Source: a virus
Virus record (IMG/VR): IMGVR_UViG_3300049427_000022
Span: 1-56,247 of that record
Direction: 5' to 3' (one strand)
DNA: 56,247 nucleotides
The notes under the pieces are model-generated. The model did no database searches. It saw nothing but the letters and a program-made list of their open reading frames with translations, and was not told where the DNA came from. Shown piece by piece: positions 30,323 through 37,191 of this stretch (the first letter of the stretch is position 1; every line of letters starts with the position of its first letter). The position numbers and the translations under genes are program-made.

Positions 30323-31255
30323 TTATTTCCCAGCTGTACTATCGCTGTTTTCTAGCGATTCTACAGGGTTTTGGCGCGCTTGCGCTTCACCGCCCCAGGA
30401 AATACTTACTTTGCCTTTTGAAGCTGCGCGAAGTTCCGCATTAACCTGGCCCAGCAGATCGTCGCCTTTATCTGGGTTAAGTCGGGCATGTTTTTCTATT
30501 AAACGGCCCAGGGTATTTAAGGCTCTATCCAGCGTTCGGTCTTCCAGGCTTCCCGCGTGATAGAAGCTACGCGCGCCTTCGCCTTCTGAATACCATACCC
30601 TCGATTCTGCGTCCGCGTACTTTTCGGCTTCTTCGTGCGTCCGATTCGCTACCCATCTTTCGATAGCTTCAAGGCGCTTATCGTGGCACATAGCGTTAAG
30701 GCAGTATCCAGGTTTACCTTCCAGTTCACCCTTCACAAAAGTTCGCCCACAGTCAGGATTAAGGCATTTATATTTAACGTATTTTTCGGATAGCTTGCGG
30801 TTGTAGAAGCTTTCCCACTTCTTACGCCAACGTACCAGGTAAACGCGTATCTTCGCTTTAAGCATGTAGATTTCATGCTGCAAGCCCATAGATTCGGTTA
30901 CCAGTTCTTCTTCGTACGCGGCCTGTTCTGCGGGGCTTAACGCTTCGCTGTAAAAGCCATGCTTTCGCGGGTTGTTGGCTACAACTGCTTTTCCTTCTTC
31001 CGTTTTCGGCCCGGTGCTGCTACCCCCGCAAAACTTACAGCGTCCGTATCCTGGGTGCTGCGTCCCGGCCCCTGCGGTCGATTTACAAAAGCCTGGCCCT
31101 TTTTTCTTCTTGGCCCCGCATGTTAAGACTTCCCGGCCCCGGACAATATCTACCCGGTTCTTTTGGTCGGCCTTCGCGTTTAGCTGGCTTTTCTTCGCCA
31201 TATCGTAGGCAGGGTCGGCAGCGACGGCAGGCGTAATATTTTTTTCGTCGGCCAT
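30323..31255 (-). CDS. Terminase small subunit-like protein with zinc fingers
   Basis: 310 residues from ATG 31255, preceded by AAGGGGGCGCG; the longer reading from 31408 runs through the leader hairpin. CKFCGG precedes STGPKTEEGKAVVANNPRKH and GFYSEAL, a basic motif common to phage TerS-like proteins. A second zinc site is CLNPDCG...CLNAMC. The rest is helical. First gene of the late operon behind the strongest promoter. It should recognise the packaging site. Confidence 0.72.
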   Translation of the reverse strand: MADEKNITPAVAADPAYDMAKKSQLNAKADQKNRVDIVRGREVLTCGAKKKKGPGFCKSTAGAGTQHPGYGRCKFCGGSSTGPKTEEGKAVVANNPRKHGFYSEALSPAEQAAYEEELVTESMGLQHEIYMLKAKIRVYLVRWRKKWESFYNRKLSEKYVKYKCLNPDCGRTFVKGELEGKPGYCLNAMCHDKRLEAIERWVANRTHEEAEKYADAESRVWYSEGEGARSFYHAGSLEDRTLDRALNTLGRLIEKHARLNPDKGDDLLGQVNAELRAASKGKVSISWGGEAQARQNPVESLENSDSTAGK

Positions 31256-31277
31256 TATCGCGCCCCCTTTTTTTAGT

Positions 31278-31295
31278 AGTAAAGACAACTTTACT
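31278..31295. repeat. Inverted repeat in the late leader
   Basis: AGTAAAG-acaa-CTTTACT, a perfect 7-bp hairpin just before the TerS ribosome site. It belongs to the recurrent TTTACT motif family of this phage. Confidence 0.6.
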
Positions 31296-31331
31296 TCTTT
31301 ACTTCTTGAAGTTTGTTCCGTAAAACGAAAA

Positions 31332-31356
31332 GGGCGCGCCTTGGAAAGGCCCGCCC
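31332..31356 (-). terminator. Leader terminator of the late operon
   Basis: On the minus strand GGGCGGGCC-tttccaa-GGCGCGCCC (one mismatch) followed by TTTTCGTTTT, between the late promoter and the first late gene. It suggests attenuation or antitermination. Confidence 0.65.
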
Positions 31357-31372
31357 CCGCTATTTTGCCTTC

Positions 31373-31392
31373 CTTATGTCCTAGGACATAAG
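31373..31392. promoter_or_regulatory. Perfect 20-bp palindrome downstream of the late promoter
   Basis: CTTATGTCCTAGGACATAAG has no mismatch and no spacer. It is about 11 to 30 bases after the expected start site of the late promoter. Unlike the CI operator, so a different DNA-binding protein is expected. Confidence 0.8.
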
Positions 31393-31409
31393 TTAAGCAG
31401 CTTACCATA

Positions 31410-31439
31410 ACTATACTTTAAAAATGCGTAAAATGTCAA
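31410..31439 (-). promoter_or_regulatory. Late operon promoter
   Basis: -35 TTGACA (31434-31439), 18-bp spacer, -10 TATAGT (31410-31415). The -35 overlaps the stop codon of the upstream 146-residue gene. Drives TerS through lysis genes, about 27 kb. Confidence 0.75.
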
Positions 31440-31876
31440 GCTTCGACTTTTACCGACTTAATCTTAGCTAATAGCAAGCCGTGCGCCGCTTGCAGGCCTT
31501 CCAGCCTGGCCTTTTCTTCGGCTGCTTTCCCGTTTATTTCCCGGTATAAAAATTCTTGGCCCTGTTCCAGCCCCCGGATAAATACCGGGCGACGTACATT
31601 AAGGATACGCAGCGCTTCCTTCTGTAGGATCGGCCTTATATAGTGAAACCGAACGCAGTAGAACGAAAATGACAATTCCTTACGCAGCTGCCCCAGCGCC
31701 TGGTCTAACATAATCTTATTCAAGCGCCCGCCGCTTACGCCGTCGGTCTGCTTCGGGCCGCTGTTCACTATTTTTACCTGGCCGTCGTCGATTTGGTCGC
31801 CTGCTTCCAGGCTGCCGTAGTTTTCCAGCCAGCGTATTACATTCTTCTTCGAGACATACCCTTCAATATGCGCCAT
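31436..31876 (-). CDS. Possible late transcription regulator
   Basis: 146 residues. IEGYVSKKNVIRWLENYGSL, then a QTDGVSGGRLNKIMLDQALG segment and helical C-half (KSVKVEA end). Size, position directly upstream of the late promoter and the 'DG-x-S' helical layout recall ArpU/RinA-type late activators of Gram-positive phages, but the match is weak. Placed between element E2 and the late promoter. Regulator role is inference. Confidence 0.6.
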   Translation of the reverse strand: MAHIEGYVSKKNVIRWLENYGSLEAGDQIDDGQVKIVNSGPKQTDGVSGGRLNKIMLDQALGQLRKELSFSFYCVRFHYIRPILQKEALRILNVRRPVFIRGLEQGQEFLYREINGKAAEEKARLEGLQAAHGLLLAKIKSVKVEA

Positions 31877-31918
31877 TCCCCAGCCCCCATAAATTGCCAG
31901 TTCCCCGGCAAAGAAATA

Positions 31919-32123
31919 AAGACTATATAATATATAAATATATAAATAATAAATAATAATAGTTATATATATATAGTTATTTAATAGTTAGTAAGTATAG
32001 TAATACTTACTGCTCTTTTCTTTTAATATTTTGATATAAGACTGCTGTAAATCTTAGGGGGGGTCATTTCGCAGCCCGGCCTTCGTTTGCCGACTACTAC
32101 ACTAAGAGTACCCCCCCTAAGAA
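31919..32123 (-). repeat. Element E2: G/C-tract inverted repeat plus AT-rich block, copy 2
   Basis: Related to E1 (1694-1911) but inverted. Here TCTTAGGGGGGGT (32052-32064) and ACCCCCCCTAAGA (32110-32122) form a perfect 13-bp inverted repeat with a 45-nt loop. The AT block (about 31925-31982) is nearly identical to that of E1, and the TTTACAGC...CTTATAT segment lies between. A further 9-bp inverted repeat, AGTAAGTAT / ATACTTACT (31990-32011), is present. No gene inside. Function unknown. Confidence 0.85.
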
Positions 32124-32156
32124 ACGCGACATTTATATATCATTTTTCGCAGCCTA

Positions 32157-32753
32157 TTATTCGGGCCATTCCTCCCTAGCAGCCTGTTCGCAGCTTCCAG
32201 GGCAGCAGTTCGGGCAGCCTGGCGCTTCTGATTCGGCCGGGCCTACTTCATAGGGTATATGTTGCGCCCCGCGTCCTTTAATGTTAAAGGCATAATCCTC
32301 CTGGCAGTTATGAGGTATCGTGTTAAAAATCAGTTCGTCGCAGGCTGGGCATAATGTAGGCGCTGGCCCTAGCAGGGGTTTTATGCCGGATTCCTGCTGC
32401 CATTCCACTCTACCCGAAGGCTGGTGGCAGAAGCTACACATAAACCAGGCGGCCGTCGTTTCGTGTATAGTGCGGTTCGTAAAATTAAAGACGTTAACCT
32501 GGCTACACTTCGGGCATTTCGCCCCGACGCTTAGCAGAGTTTCACTTTCCATGCTTGCCTGCTTTGCAGCCAGGGCTGCCGTCTGCTTACGGGTTGTTTG
32601 CCCGATAATGTCGGCGGCTTCAATTATCTGAATAAAAAGCGCGTTACAATCGCCCATTACGGCTATTTCGTCGCCTTCCTGGTAAATAACCAGGGCCTGC
32701 GTCGTTTCTACTTCGCGGGTCGTACCGTCGTCCCTTACTAGCGTTACCTTCAT
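32157..32753 (-). CDS. Multi-CxxC zinc-ribbon protein
   Basis: 198 residues from ATG 32753 (MKVTLVRDDGTTREVETTQA), preceded by GGAGGGG; a start at 32768 would include the ribosome site. Pairs CPKC...CSFC and CPAC...C, plus a final GCPNCCPGSC cluster, indicate at least two zinc ribbons. Overlaps the 37-residue upstream ORF (ATGA). Likely nucleic-acid binding; function unknown. Confidence 0.72.
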   Translation of the reverse strand: MKVTLVRDDGTTREVETTQALVIYQEGDEIAVMGDCNALFIQIIEAADIIGQTTRKQTAALAAKQASMESETLLSVGAKCPKCSQVNVFNFTNRTIHETTAAWFMCSFCHQPSGRVEWQQESGIKPLLGPAPTLCPACDELIFNTIPHNCQEDYAFNIKGRGAQHIPYEVGPAESEAPGCPNCCPGSCEQAAREEWPE

Positions 32754-32863
32754 TTGTGGCCCCTCCAATCCGTTCTATAAATGAATTTTGTTATGATTCC
32801 GTCTTTATAATTCGCGATTAGCGCCCAATCGTCGCCCGAAGCAATTACGTGCGTTGCCCTCAT
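32750..32863 (-). CDS. Small 37-residue protein in an overlapping gene chain
   Basis: MRATHVIASGDDWALIANYK ends ...WRGHK. Its ATG overlaps the preceding stop (ATGA at 32860-32863), its stop overlaps the next ATG (32750-32753), and GGGGGCGCGG lies upstream. The two exact 4-bp overlaps are strong evidence for translation. Beta-hairpin-like; function unknown. Confidence 0.75.
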   Translation of the reverse strand: MRATHVIASGDDWALIANYKDGIITKFIYRTDWRGHK

Positions 32864-33060
32864 ACTTCCGCGCCCCCTCTTATCCAGTCGTAAGCTTCCC
32901 GCCAGGTTCGAAAGTCTGGCGGGTTCGCCGCGTCCAGGTTATCGCCGTAAGCCTTTATCGGCCAGCCGCCCCAGCGGTCGTACTTCCGAAAGCGTATGCC
33001 GACTTTATTACCAATAGTGCGGGCCGCTATTTCGTTGCTTCGCTCTTTTAATCCCCGCAT
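32860..33060 (-). CDS. Hypothetical small basic protein
   Basis: 66 residues: IGNKVGIRFRKYDRWGGWPI then FRTWREAYDWIRGG, tryptophan- and arginine-rich. ATG 33060 after AAGGGGGCC. A 14-bp palindrome (TAAAGTATACTTTA, 33080-33093) lies just upstream and may be a local control site. Not recognised. Confidence 0.65.
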   Translation of the reverse strand: MRGLKERSNEIAARTIGNKVGIRFRKYDRWGGWPIKAYGDNLDAANPPDFRTWREAYDWIRGGAEV

Positions 33061-33106
33061 GGCGGCCCCCTTAAAGTAGTAAAGTATACTTTATAACATA
33101 CTATCT

Positions 33107-33331
33107 TTATGTCTTTATGTGTTTGTACCAGGCCTTAATTACCACGCCGTTACTGGTTTCTATGTGGTAAACCTTCGCCGGGCGCGACCTAACGTACTTT
33201 GATGATATTTTGATTACCCGCCCTTCCCAAGGCTGGGGGGGAAGCGTTTCGCCGTCCTCTACTATGGCTTCGGTTACAGTAACAAGCGCCCCGATTTTGT
33301 ACCCGCGCGGGTTATTTTGGTATACCCTCAT
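33107..33331 (-). CDS. Hypothetical SH3-like small protein
   Basis: 74 residues from ATG 33331 (MRVYQNNPRGYKIGALVTVT), which overlaps the preceding stop (ATGA); the longer reading from 33439 is out of frame with that gene. PWEGRVIKISSKYVRSRP and VYHIETSNGVVIKAW suggest a small beta-barrel. Function unknown. Confidence 0.68.
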   Translation of the reverse strand: MRVYQNNPRGYKIGALVTVTEAIVEDGETLPPQPWEGRVIKISSKYVRSRPAKVYHIETSNGVVIKAWYKHIKT

Positions 33332-33519
33332 AGCTTCGCCTTCCCTTCGTCGGTTATCGCTAGGTACGGCTGCTGGCAGTCGCCTACTTTTCGCTGCTCG
33401 TCCTGCAAGTACCCGGATTTGTGTAGCTTCCCTAGCCATTTATCAATTTGTCCCGGCCCCAGTCCCCCGGATTCCTGGGCAACGAATAGCAGCGCCTTTA
33501 ATATCCGGGCTTCATTCAT
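33328..33519 (-). CDS. Small winged-helix-like protein
   Basis: 63 residues. NEARILKALLFVAQESGGLG, DKWLGKLHKSGYL and a YLAITDEGKAKL ending follow the pattern of winged-helix domains (helix, recognition helix, wing, 'LTxxGxxxL'). A DNA-binding regulator is plausible. Coupled on both sides by 4-bp overlaps. Confidence 0.68.
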   Translation of the reverse strand: MNEARILKALLFVAQESGGLGPGQIDKWLGKLHKSGYLQDEQRKVGDCQQPYLAITDEGKAKL

Positions 33520-33725
33520 TCGAAGGGCGCCGTAGCTTTTACGATTTCCATAGCCTGGGCTTCGGTAAAGCCTTCCGCTACCAGCGCCAGATACTTCGCC
33601 CGGCGAATTTTCGCATGGCTGGCGGCAATTTGTATTTGATAAGGAAGGGCTTCCAGCATCATATCGACGGCCAGGGCCATTTCTACGGGCGTAACGCGCC
33701 CGGTCGGCTGGTCTTGTTTACTCAT
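33516..33725 (-). CDS. Hypothetical helical protein
   Basis: 69 residues, helical (VTPVEMALAVDMMLEALPYQ; FTEAQAMEIVKATAPFE). The C-terminus is UBA-like in pattern. Overlaps the winged-helix gene by ATGA. Not recognised. Confidence 0.62.
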   Translation of the reverse strand: MSKQDQPTGRVTPVEMALAVDMMLEALPYQIQIAASHAKIRRAKYLALVAEGFTEAQAMEIVKATAPFE

Positions 33726-33745
33726 TTATACGATTCCTCCTAGGA

Positions 33746-34009
33746 CTAACATAAAAGTTTTTTAATTTCCCGCCGTTTCGTAGCGTTAAATATCTCAATA
33801 CATCCGTGGTCGCCGTTCTTATTCAGTCGTACCCAGGTATCCATATGAAGCTGGTTTTGTTCCTTATAATACTTTAGTGTGTCGTCTTTCCCTTCGAATG
33901 GCAGCTGTGAAACCCGGTTATAATCCAGCTTGTTACTTAGCATGGTTTGTTCGAGAAGGTGCATATATCCCAGTAAATCGGTACGCTGAATTTCAACAAA
34001 ATCGGTCAT
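33746..34009 (-). CDS. Hypothetical early protein
   Basis: 87 residues (MTDFVEIQRTDLLGYMHLLE; GCIEIFNATKRREIKKLLC). Charged, mixed fold. Its first base coincides with the upstream stop region at 34009. No recognised domain. Confidence 0.6.
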   Translation of the reverse strand: MTDFVEIQRTDLLGYMHLLEQTMLSNKLDYNRVSQLPFEGKDDTLKYYKEQNQLHMDTWVRLNKNGDHGCIEIFNATKRREIKKLLC

Positions 34010-34266
34010 TAGCCCTCCCCTGGGGCGACTAGAGCCCCTTCTTTTATGATAAAATGCTGCTGGCCTTCAGGCGCTGGTATTTCCCATAAGGAGAACATAT
34101 CCAGCAGTGCGTCTTCGGCGTTTTCTGCCCTGCCTTCCAGCAGTCGCCGCTTTACTTCGGCTATTACGTCTTCTACACGTACTACGATTTCGTCGGCCAG
34201 CTTTATAGCGTTCGTAGCTATCCAGGCCTGCCTGTGTATTTCGCTAGGTTTCGGCCAGCCTTTCAT
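34009..34266 (-). CDS. Hypothetical early protein
   Basis: 85 residues. EIHRQAWIATNAIKLADEIV and VEDVIAEVKRRLLEGRAENA are amphipathic helices, followed by a short beta end. Closely packed between neighbours (2 bp upstream, 1-bp overlap downstream). Not recognised. Confidence 0.6.
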   Translation of the reverse strand: MKGWPKPSEIHRQAWIATNAIKLADEIVVRVEDVIAEVKRRLLEGRAENAEDALLDMFSLWEIPAPEGQQHFIIKEGALVAPGEG

Positions 34267-34268
34267 GG

Positions 34269-34742
34269 TTAGCCCCCCGCCTGGTCGCTGGCATATCTTA
34301 CGTGCATAAGTCCCGGAAGCATAAGCGGGGGCTGCTGGTGTAGCTTGTCCAGGTAGTAGCTTTCCATTTCTTCGGCCCTGCGTTCCAGCCCGATAAGCGC
34401 CCAGCTTATCGCTTCTATGGCCTGTTCTTCGGCCAGTACATTACCTGCTATGTCCCTGGTAAGCGGCCAAAAATGAATGTGAAGAAGTTCATGTACTAGC
34501 GTCTGTTCCATATTGTAAGGCAGGACGTTCGTAGGGTCGTAGTCGCCGGGTTCCATTATGCGAATACGCGCCAGGCGCTTATCTTCGTAAACATTAATAC
34601 GGGCGGCTGCGTCGCCTAGGTTAAAGCCCCGGTCAAACATAATTACAATTGTCCAGTCTAGCAGGCCTAGGCGGCCCTGCCAGTATCGCAGACGGTCTTC
34701 TAACTGCGCCATATCGTAAATAACGGTTTTCATAATAATCAT
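34269..34742 (-). CDS. Small HELLH putative metallopeptidase-like protein
   Basis: 157 residues. TLVHELLHIHFWPL holds an HExxH zinc motif preceded by a beta-rich segment (WTIVIMFDRGF), followed by LAEEQAIEAISWALIGLE, where an acidic residue could be the third ligand. Size fits phage 'minigluzincin'-like or SprT-like proteins. Start at 34742 after GGGGGCGCG. Substrate unknown. Confidence 0.7.
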   Translation of the reverse strand: MIIMKTVIYDMAQLEDRLRYWQGRLGLLDWTIVIMFDRGFNLGDAAARINVYEDKRLARIRIMEPGDYDPTNVLPYNMEQTLVHELLHIHFWPLTRDIAGNVLAEEQAIEAISWALIGLERRAEEMESYYLDKLHQQPPLMLPGLMHVRYASDQAGG

Positions 34743-34754
34743 ACAGCGCGCCCC

Positions 34755-35372
34755 CTATTCCAGTACGCTACCCGCAGCGCGGGCCGTTACTTCGCCCGGT
34801 CTTACCGGGTCGGGTTCTTTTTGTGCTGCGAAGTCTAACAGATATGAGGCAGATTCCGAACTAAGCAAGGTAAAAGGCGTTATAAGAGATTCGCAACGCG
34901 TCCCAGTTCCTGCTAGATAGGCCCCAAAGGCGGCACGAAGCGTATCTATTTCCATAGTGGCCAATGCGGGAGTATCACCTTTTCCGTCCCGCCCATTTAC
35001 GGTAAGCGGCATATAGAAAGTTGTACCGTTCCTTTCGGTAGCTAGGCCTTTTATGGTCGTCATACGGCCTAGAATATTTACGCCTGCTGCGAATTCCCAG
35101 GGGTTGGTGTCGTCCATGGCATAAGCAGGGTTCGGCTGCCCCATTAGCAGCAGTGGGTTATCATGTTCCCGCCATAATTTAATATATTGATAGTTTTCTT
35201 CACAGTTAATTTCTATGAATTCTTCGGTTACGTTGTTACTAAAGATACCGTCGTCGTGCAAGGTCTTAACTATGAATTCGTGCGCTTCCGCTAAGTCCTT
35301 AAAGCCCAGGTCGTCGCCTAGCGTTATTTCGTGCTTCGCGCCCAGGTTCGTTACTATTTCGGCCTTAATCAT
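34755..35372 (-). CDS. Hypothetical early protein
   Basis: 205 residues. EIVTNLGAKHEITLGDDLGF at the N-terminus, then FYMPLTVNGRDGKGDTPALA and a mixed C-half. An eight-base overlap with the 3D-domain gene. The C-terminal part reads like a beta-sheet virion or DUF domain, but I do not recognise the family. Confidence 0.6.
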   Translation of the reverse strand: MIKAEIVTNLGAKHEITLGDDLGFKDLAEAHEFIVKTLHDDGIFSNNVTEEFIEINCEENYQYIKLWREHDNPLLLMGQPNPAYAMDDTNPWEFAAGVNILGRMTTIKGLATERNGTTFYMPLTVNGRDGKGDTPALATMEIDTLRAAFGAYLAGTGTRCESLITPFTLLSSESASYLLDFAAQKEPDPVRPGEVTARAAGSVLE

Positions 35373-36087
35373 TTCGTTTTTTCCCCCATTCGATTACGTA
35401 TACTTTCTTCTTTTGCCTGCCCCATTCCAGGGCTTCGTCCAGGTCGGCTATATATAAGTCGATATGGTTACCGTTTACCGCGCCGCCCTTATCTTCTACC
35501 GTCCGTTCGCCTACGTCTTCGATATAGACGCGCGTACCGACTGGCAATACGTTCAGATCGGCGGCAATCGTGCGGCCTTCCTTTACGGTAGTGCCGCTGT
35601 ATGTGATTCCGTAGCCTTCCTGGCCGGGCTTCTTCTGCGTCGATTCGTACCCGGCAGTATAGGCCGTTATAGTAAAACTTCCCCGATAATCAGCCCCAGC
35701 AGTAGGCCCGTTAGAAGATAAAACAGGCTTCGAAGTTTCGCCTGGTGCTTCGTTTTTCCCAGCAGCTGCCGGGCTGCTATCCAGTATTCCAGGTTCGCCT
35801 GGCTTACCTTCTTTTCTGCTTCCCAGGCTGCCCGATACTTCCGGGCTTGGTCGGTTAAATAGTTCGCTTCCGCTTTGTCTATGTCTTCCCCAGTTATATA
35901 GCTTTTCATAGGCCGCGCCCCTTCCCTTCGTTTGTACGTCTGCTGCGATTCCTTGCGCTGGGCTTCCCGTTGTCTGCGTTCGTATCCCTTCCCCCAGCCT
36001 GTCTGCTTCTTTGCCATGCGCCCCAGCCCCTAGCAATAAGGTTAAAAGCAGCGCCGCCGAAGCGGCTACTGCCCTGCGTTTATTCAA
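35365..36087 (-). CDS. Secreted 3D-domain protein (YocH-like wall hydrolase domain)
   Basis: 240 residues from TTG 36087, which overlaps the upstream stop (TTGA); no good ribosome site is visible, so coupling is needed. Residues 1-25 are a signal peptide (KRR, then AVAASAALLLTLLLGAGA). A low-complexity linker follows, and from about residue 135 a 3D domain: FTITAYTAGYES, GRTIAADLNVLPVGTRVYIE, GGAVNGNHIDLYIADLDEAL, with the three conserved aspartates. Similar domains occur in YocH-type and resuscitation-factor-like muralytic proteins. A second gene lies inside it in another frame. Confidence 0.78.
   Translation of the reverse strand: MNKRRAVAASAALLLTLLLGAGAHGKEADRLGEGIRTQTTGSPAQGIAADVQTKGRGAAYEKLYNWGRHRQSGSELFNRPSPEVSGSLGSRKEGKPGEPGILDSSPAAAGKNEAPGETSKPVLSSNGPTAGADYRGSFTITAYTAGYESTQKKPGQEGYGITYSGTTVKEGRTIAADLNVLPVGTRVYIEDVGERTVEDKGGAVNGNHIDLYIADLDEALEWGRQKKKVYVIEWGKKRND
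35667..36017 (-). CDS. Nested tail-anchored coiled-coil protein
   Basis: Wholly inside the 3D-domain gene, in another frame. 116 residues from ATG 36017 (AGGGGCTGGGGCGC upstream), or 80 from ATG 35909 (GGGAAGGGGCGCGGCC upstream). After a basic N-terminus comes a helical MKSYITGEDIDKAEANYLTD and a C-terminal membrane segment (LFYLLTGLLLGLIIGEVLL). Two good ribosome sites and a coherent protein pattern argue that it is real. The layout recalls embedded Rz/Rz1 genes. Confidence 0.6.
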   Translation of the reverse strand: MAKKQTGWGKGYERRQREAQRKESQQTYKRREGARPMKSYITGEDIDKAEANYLTDQARKYRAAWEAEKKVSQANLEYWIAARQLLGKTKHQAKLRSLFYLLTGLLLGLIIGEVLL

Positions 36088-36863
36088 AAAGGAAGTCCAG
36101 TCATTTCTTCATATAGTAGGTCGCGCAGCTGCGCTTCGTCGGGGCCTATCAGTCCTTCGATCTTCTCCAGGTAATGCAGCCAGCCGTCGGCGTTAATATG
36201 GGTAGCCTGTAGGGAAAAGCTGAATCTGTTTAAGTAATCCAGCGGGTCGTGGTCTACCTGGGGCGCTGTTAAGTGCCTAAACATGCTGTACTGTACGGTA
36301 TAGTTAAAGAGGTCTACGACGCTATCTCGTACGCCTTCGCCCTTTACCGAAAGTTCGCCCCGCTTAATCCAGGTACGGCAGCGGTCTAGCTTCTTTTCGA
36401 CTTCCCAGGCCCATATCGTCCGGGCTGCTTCATAGCCCCGGCTTTCGTTGTAATGAATTAAGGCCCGCATAAAACGGCTATCGTAGTCGGTGTTCTTCGC
36501 TACGAAGACGTCCGTAGCTTCATCTAAAAATGCTGACCAAGTGCGAACAGTCGGGGCTGGTTCGTGAATTGTTAGGCCTAATATTTCGGCTATGTGCCGT
36601 TCTAGCTGCGCACCCTTGGAATTTTTCCAGCCGGGCAGCAGGGCTACAATGTCGGCTTGCAAAAGCTGAAAAAGCCCTGCCCTTATAAAATTGGCGTACG
36701 TTTGGTTCCCGCTATTGTCGTCGTTATCCGCTGGGTTTAGCGTGTAATAGCCTTTAGCTTCCCAATCAGCTGCGGCTTTGTTGAAAGCGGGGTAGTTACT
36801 TTCAGGAATCCCGGTCATTGGCCCCGCAATGTACACTTTGCTCATTACTGACTTATTCGTCAT
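36084..36863 (-). CDS. DUF4406 plus DUF1599-like nucleotide-metabolism fusion
   Basis: 259 residues. The N-half has KVYIAGPMTGIPESNYPAFN and ADIVALLPGWKNSKGAQLER, the DUF4406 (nucleoside 2-deoxyribosyltransferase-like) pattern. The C-half (ATDVFVAKNTDYDSRF; KLDRCRTWIKRGELSVKGEG; DSVVDLFNYTVQY) matches DUF1599, a phage nucleotide-modification-associated domain. It suggests work on deoxynucleotides, possibly DNA base modification. Start ATG 36863, with an in-frame ATG at 36845 as alternative. Confidence 0.8.
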   Translation of the reverse strand: MTNKSVMSKVYIAGPMTGIPESNYPAFNKAAADWEAKGYYTLNPADNDDNSGNQTYANFIRAGLFQLLQADIVALLPGWKNSKGAQLERHIAEILGLTIHEPAPTVRTWSAFLDEATDVFVAKNTDYDSRFMRALIHYNESRGYEAARTIWAWEVEKKLDRCRTWIKRGELSVKGEGVRDSVVDLFNYTVQYSMFRHLTAPQVDHDPLDYLNRFSFSLQATHINADGWLHYLEKIEGLIGPDEAQLRDLLYEEMTGLPF

Positions 36864-37191
36864 CTAAAAAAGCCCCTTTCTTATTCGAATCTGCTGCCCG
36901 GCGCATAGCACGGTTAAGCTTCACTTTGTACATATTGTTCATTGCATGTGCTTTTACAGCGTCCGGGCTATGGTTAAAATCCAGTTCCTGCAATATGAGC
37001 AGTTTTTCCTTTATACGGGCTACTCGTTTGTCGCCTAATCCATAAACCAGGGCTACCGCTTCTAACGCATGTTCAACACCTAGCCCATAACTCGCGTTGT
37101 TCATAGCGACGACTTCCGACGGGGCAAAGGCTTTACGAGAATCGAAGGCCGCCCCCTTGCGTTCGAATTCCTTACGTTGTTGTCGGTTCAC
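36853..37191 (-). CDS. Hypothetical early protein
   Basis: 112 residues from GTG 37191 (MNRQQRKEFERKGAAFDSRK), with GGGGCTAC upstream. Basic N-terminus, then helices (EHALEAVALVYGLG; RVARIKEKLLILQELDFNH). The 'MNRxQRRxFER' opening is common among small phage proteins of unknown role. Overlaps both neighbours. Confidence 0.65.
   Translation of the reverse strand: MNRQQRKEFERKGAAFDSRKAFAPSEVVAMNNASYGLGVEHALEAVALVYGLGDKRVARIKEKLLILQELDFNHSPDAVKAHAMNNMYKVKLNRAMRRAADSNKKGAFLDDE

Noticed and set aside
33080-33093. 14-bp palindrome TAAAGTATACTTTA as a phage operator
   Set aside because: Occurs once, is AT-rich and unlike the CI operator; mentioned only as a possible local site.
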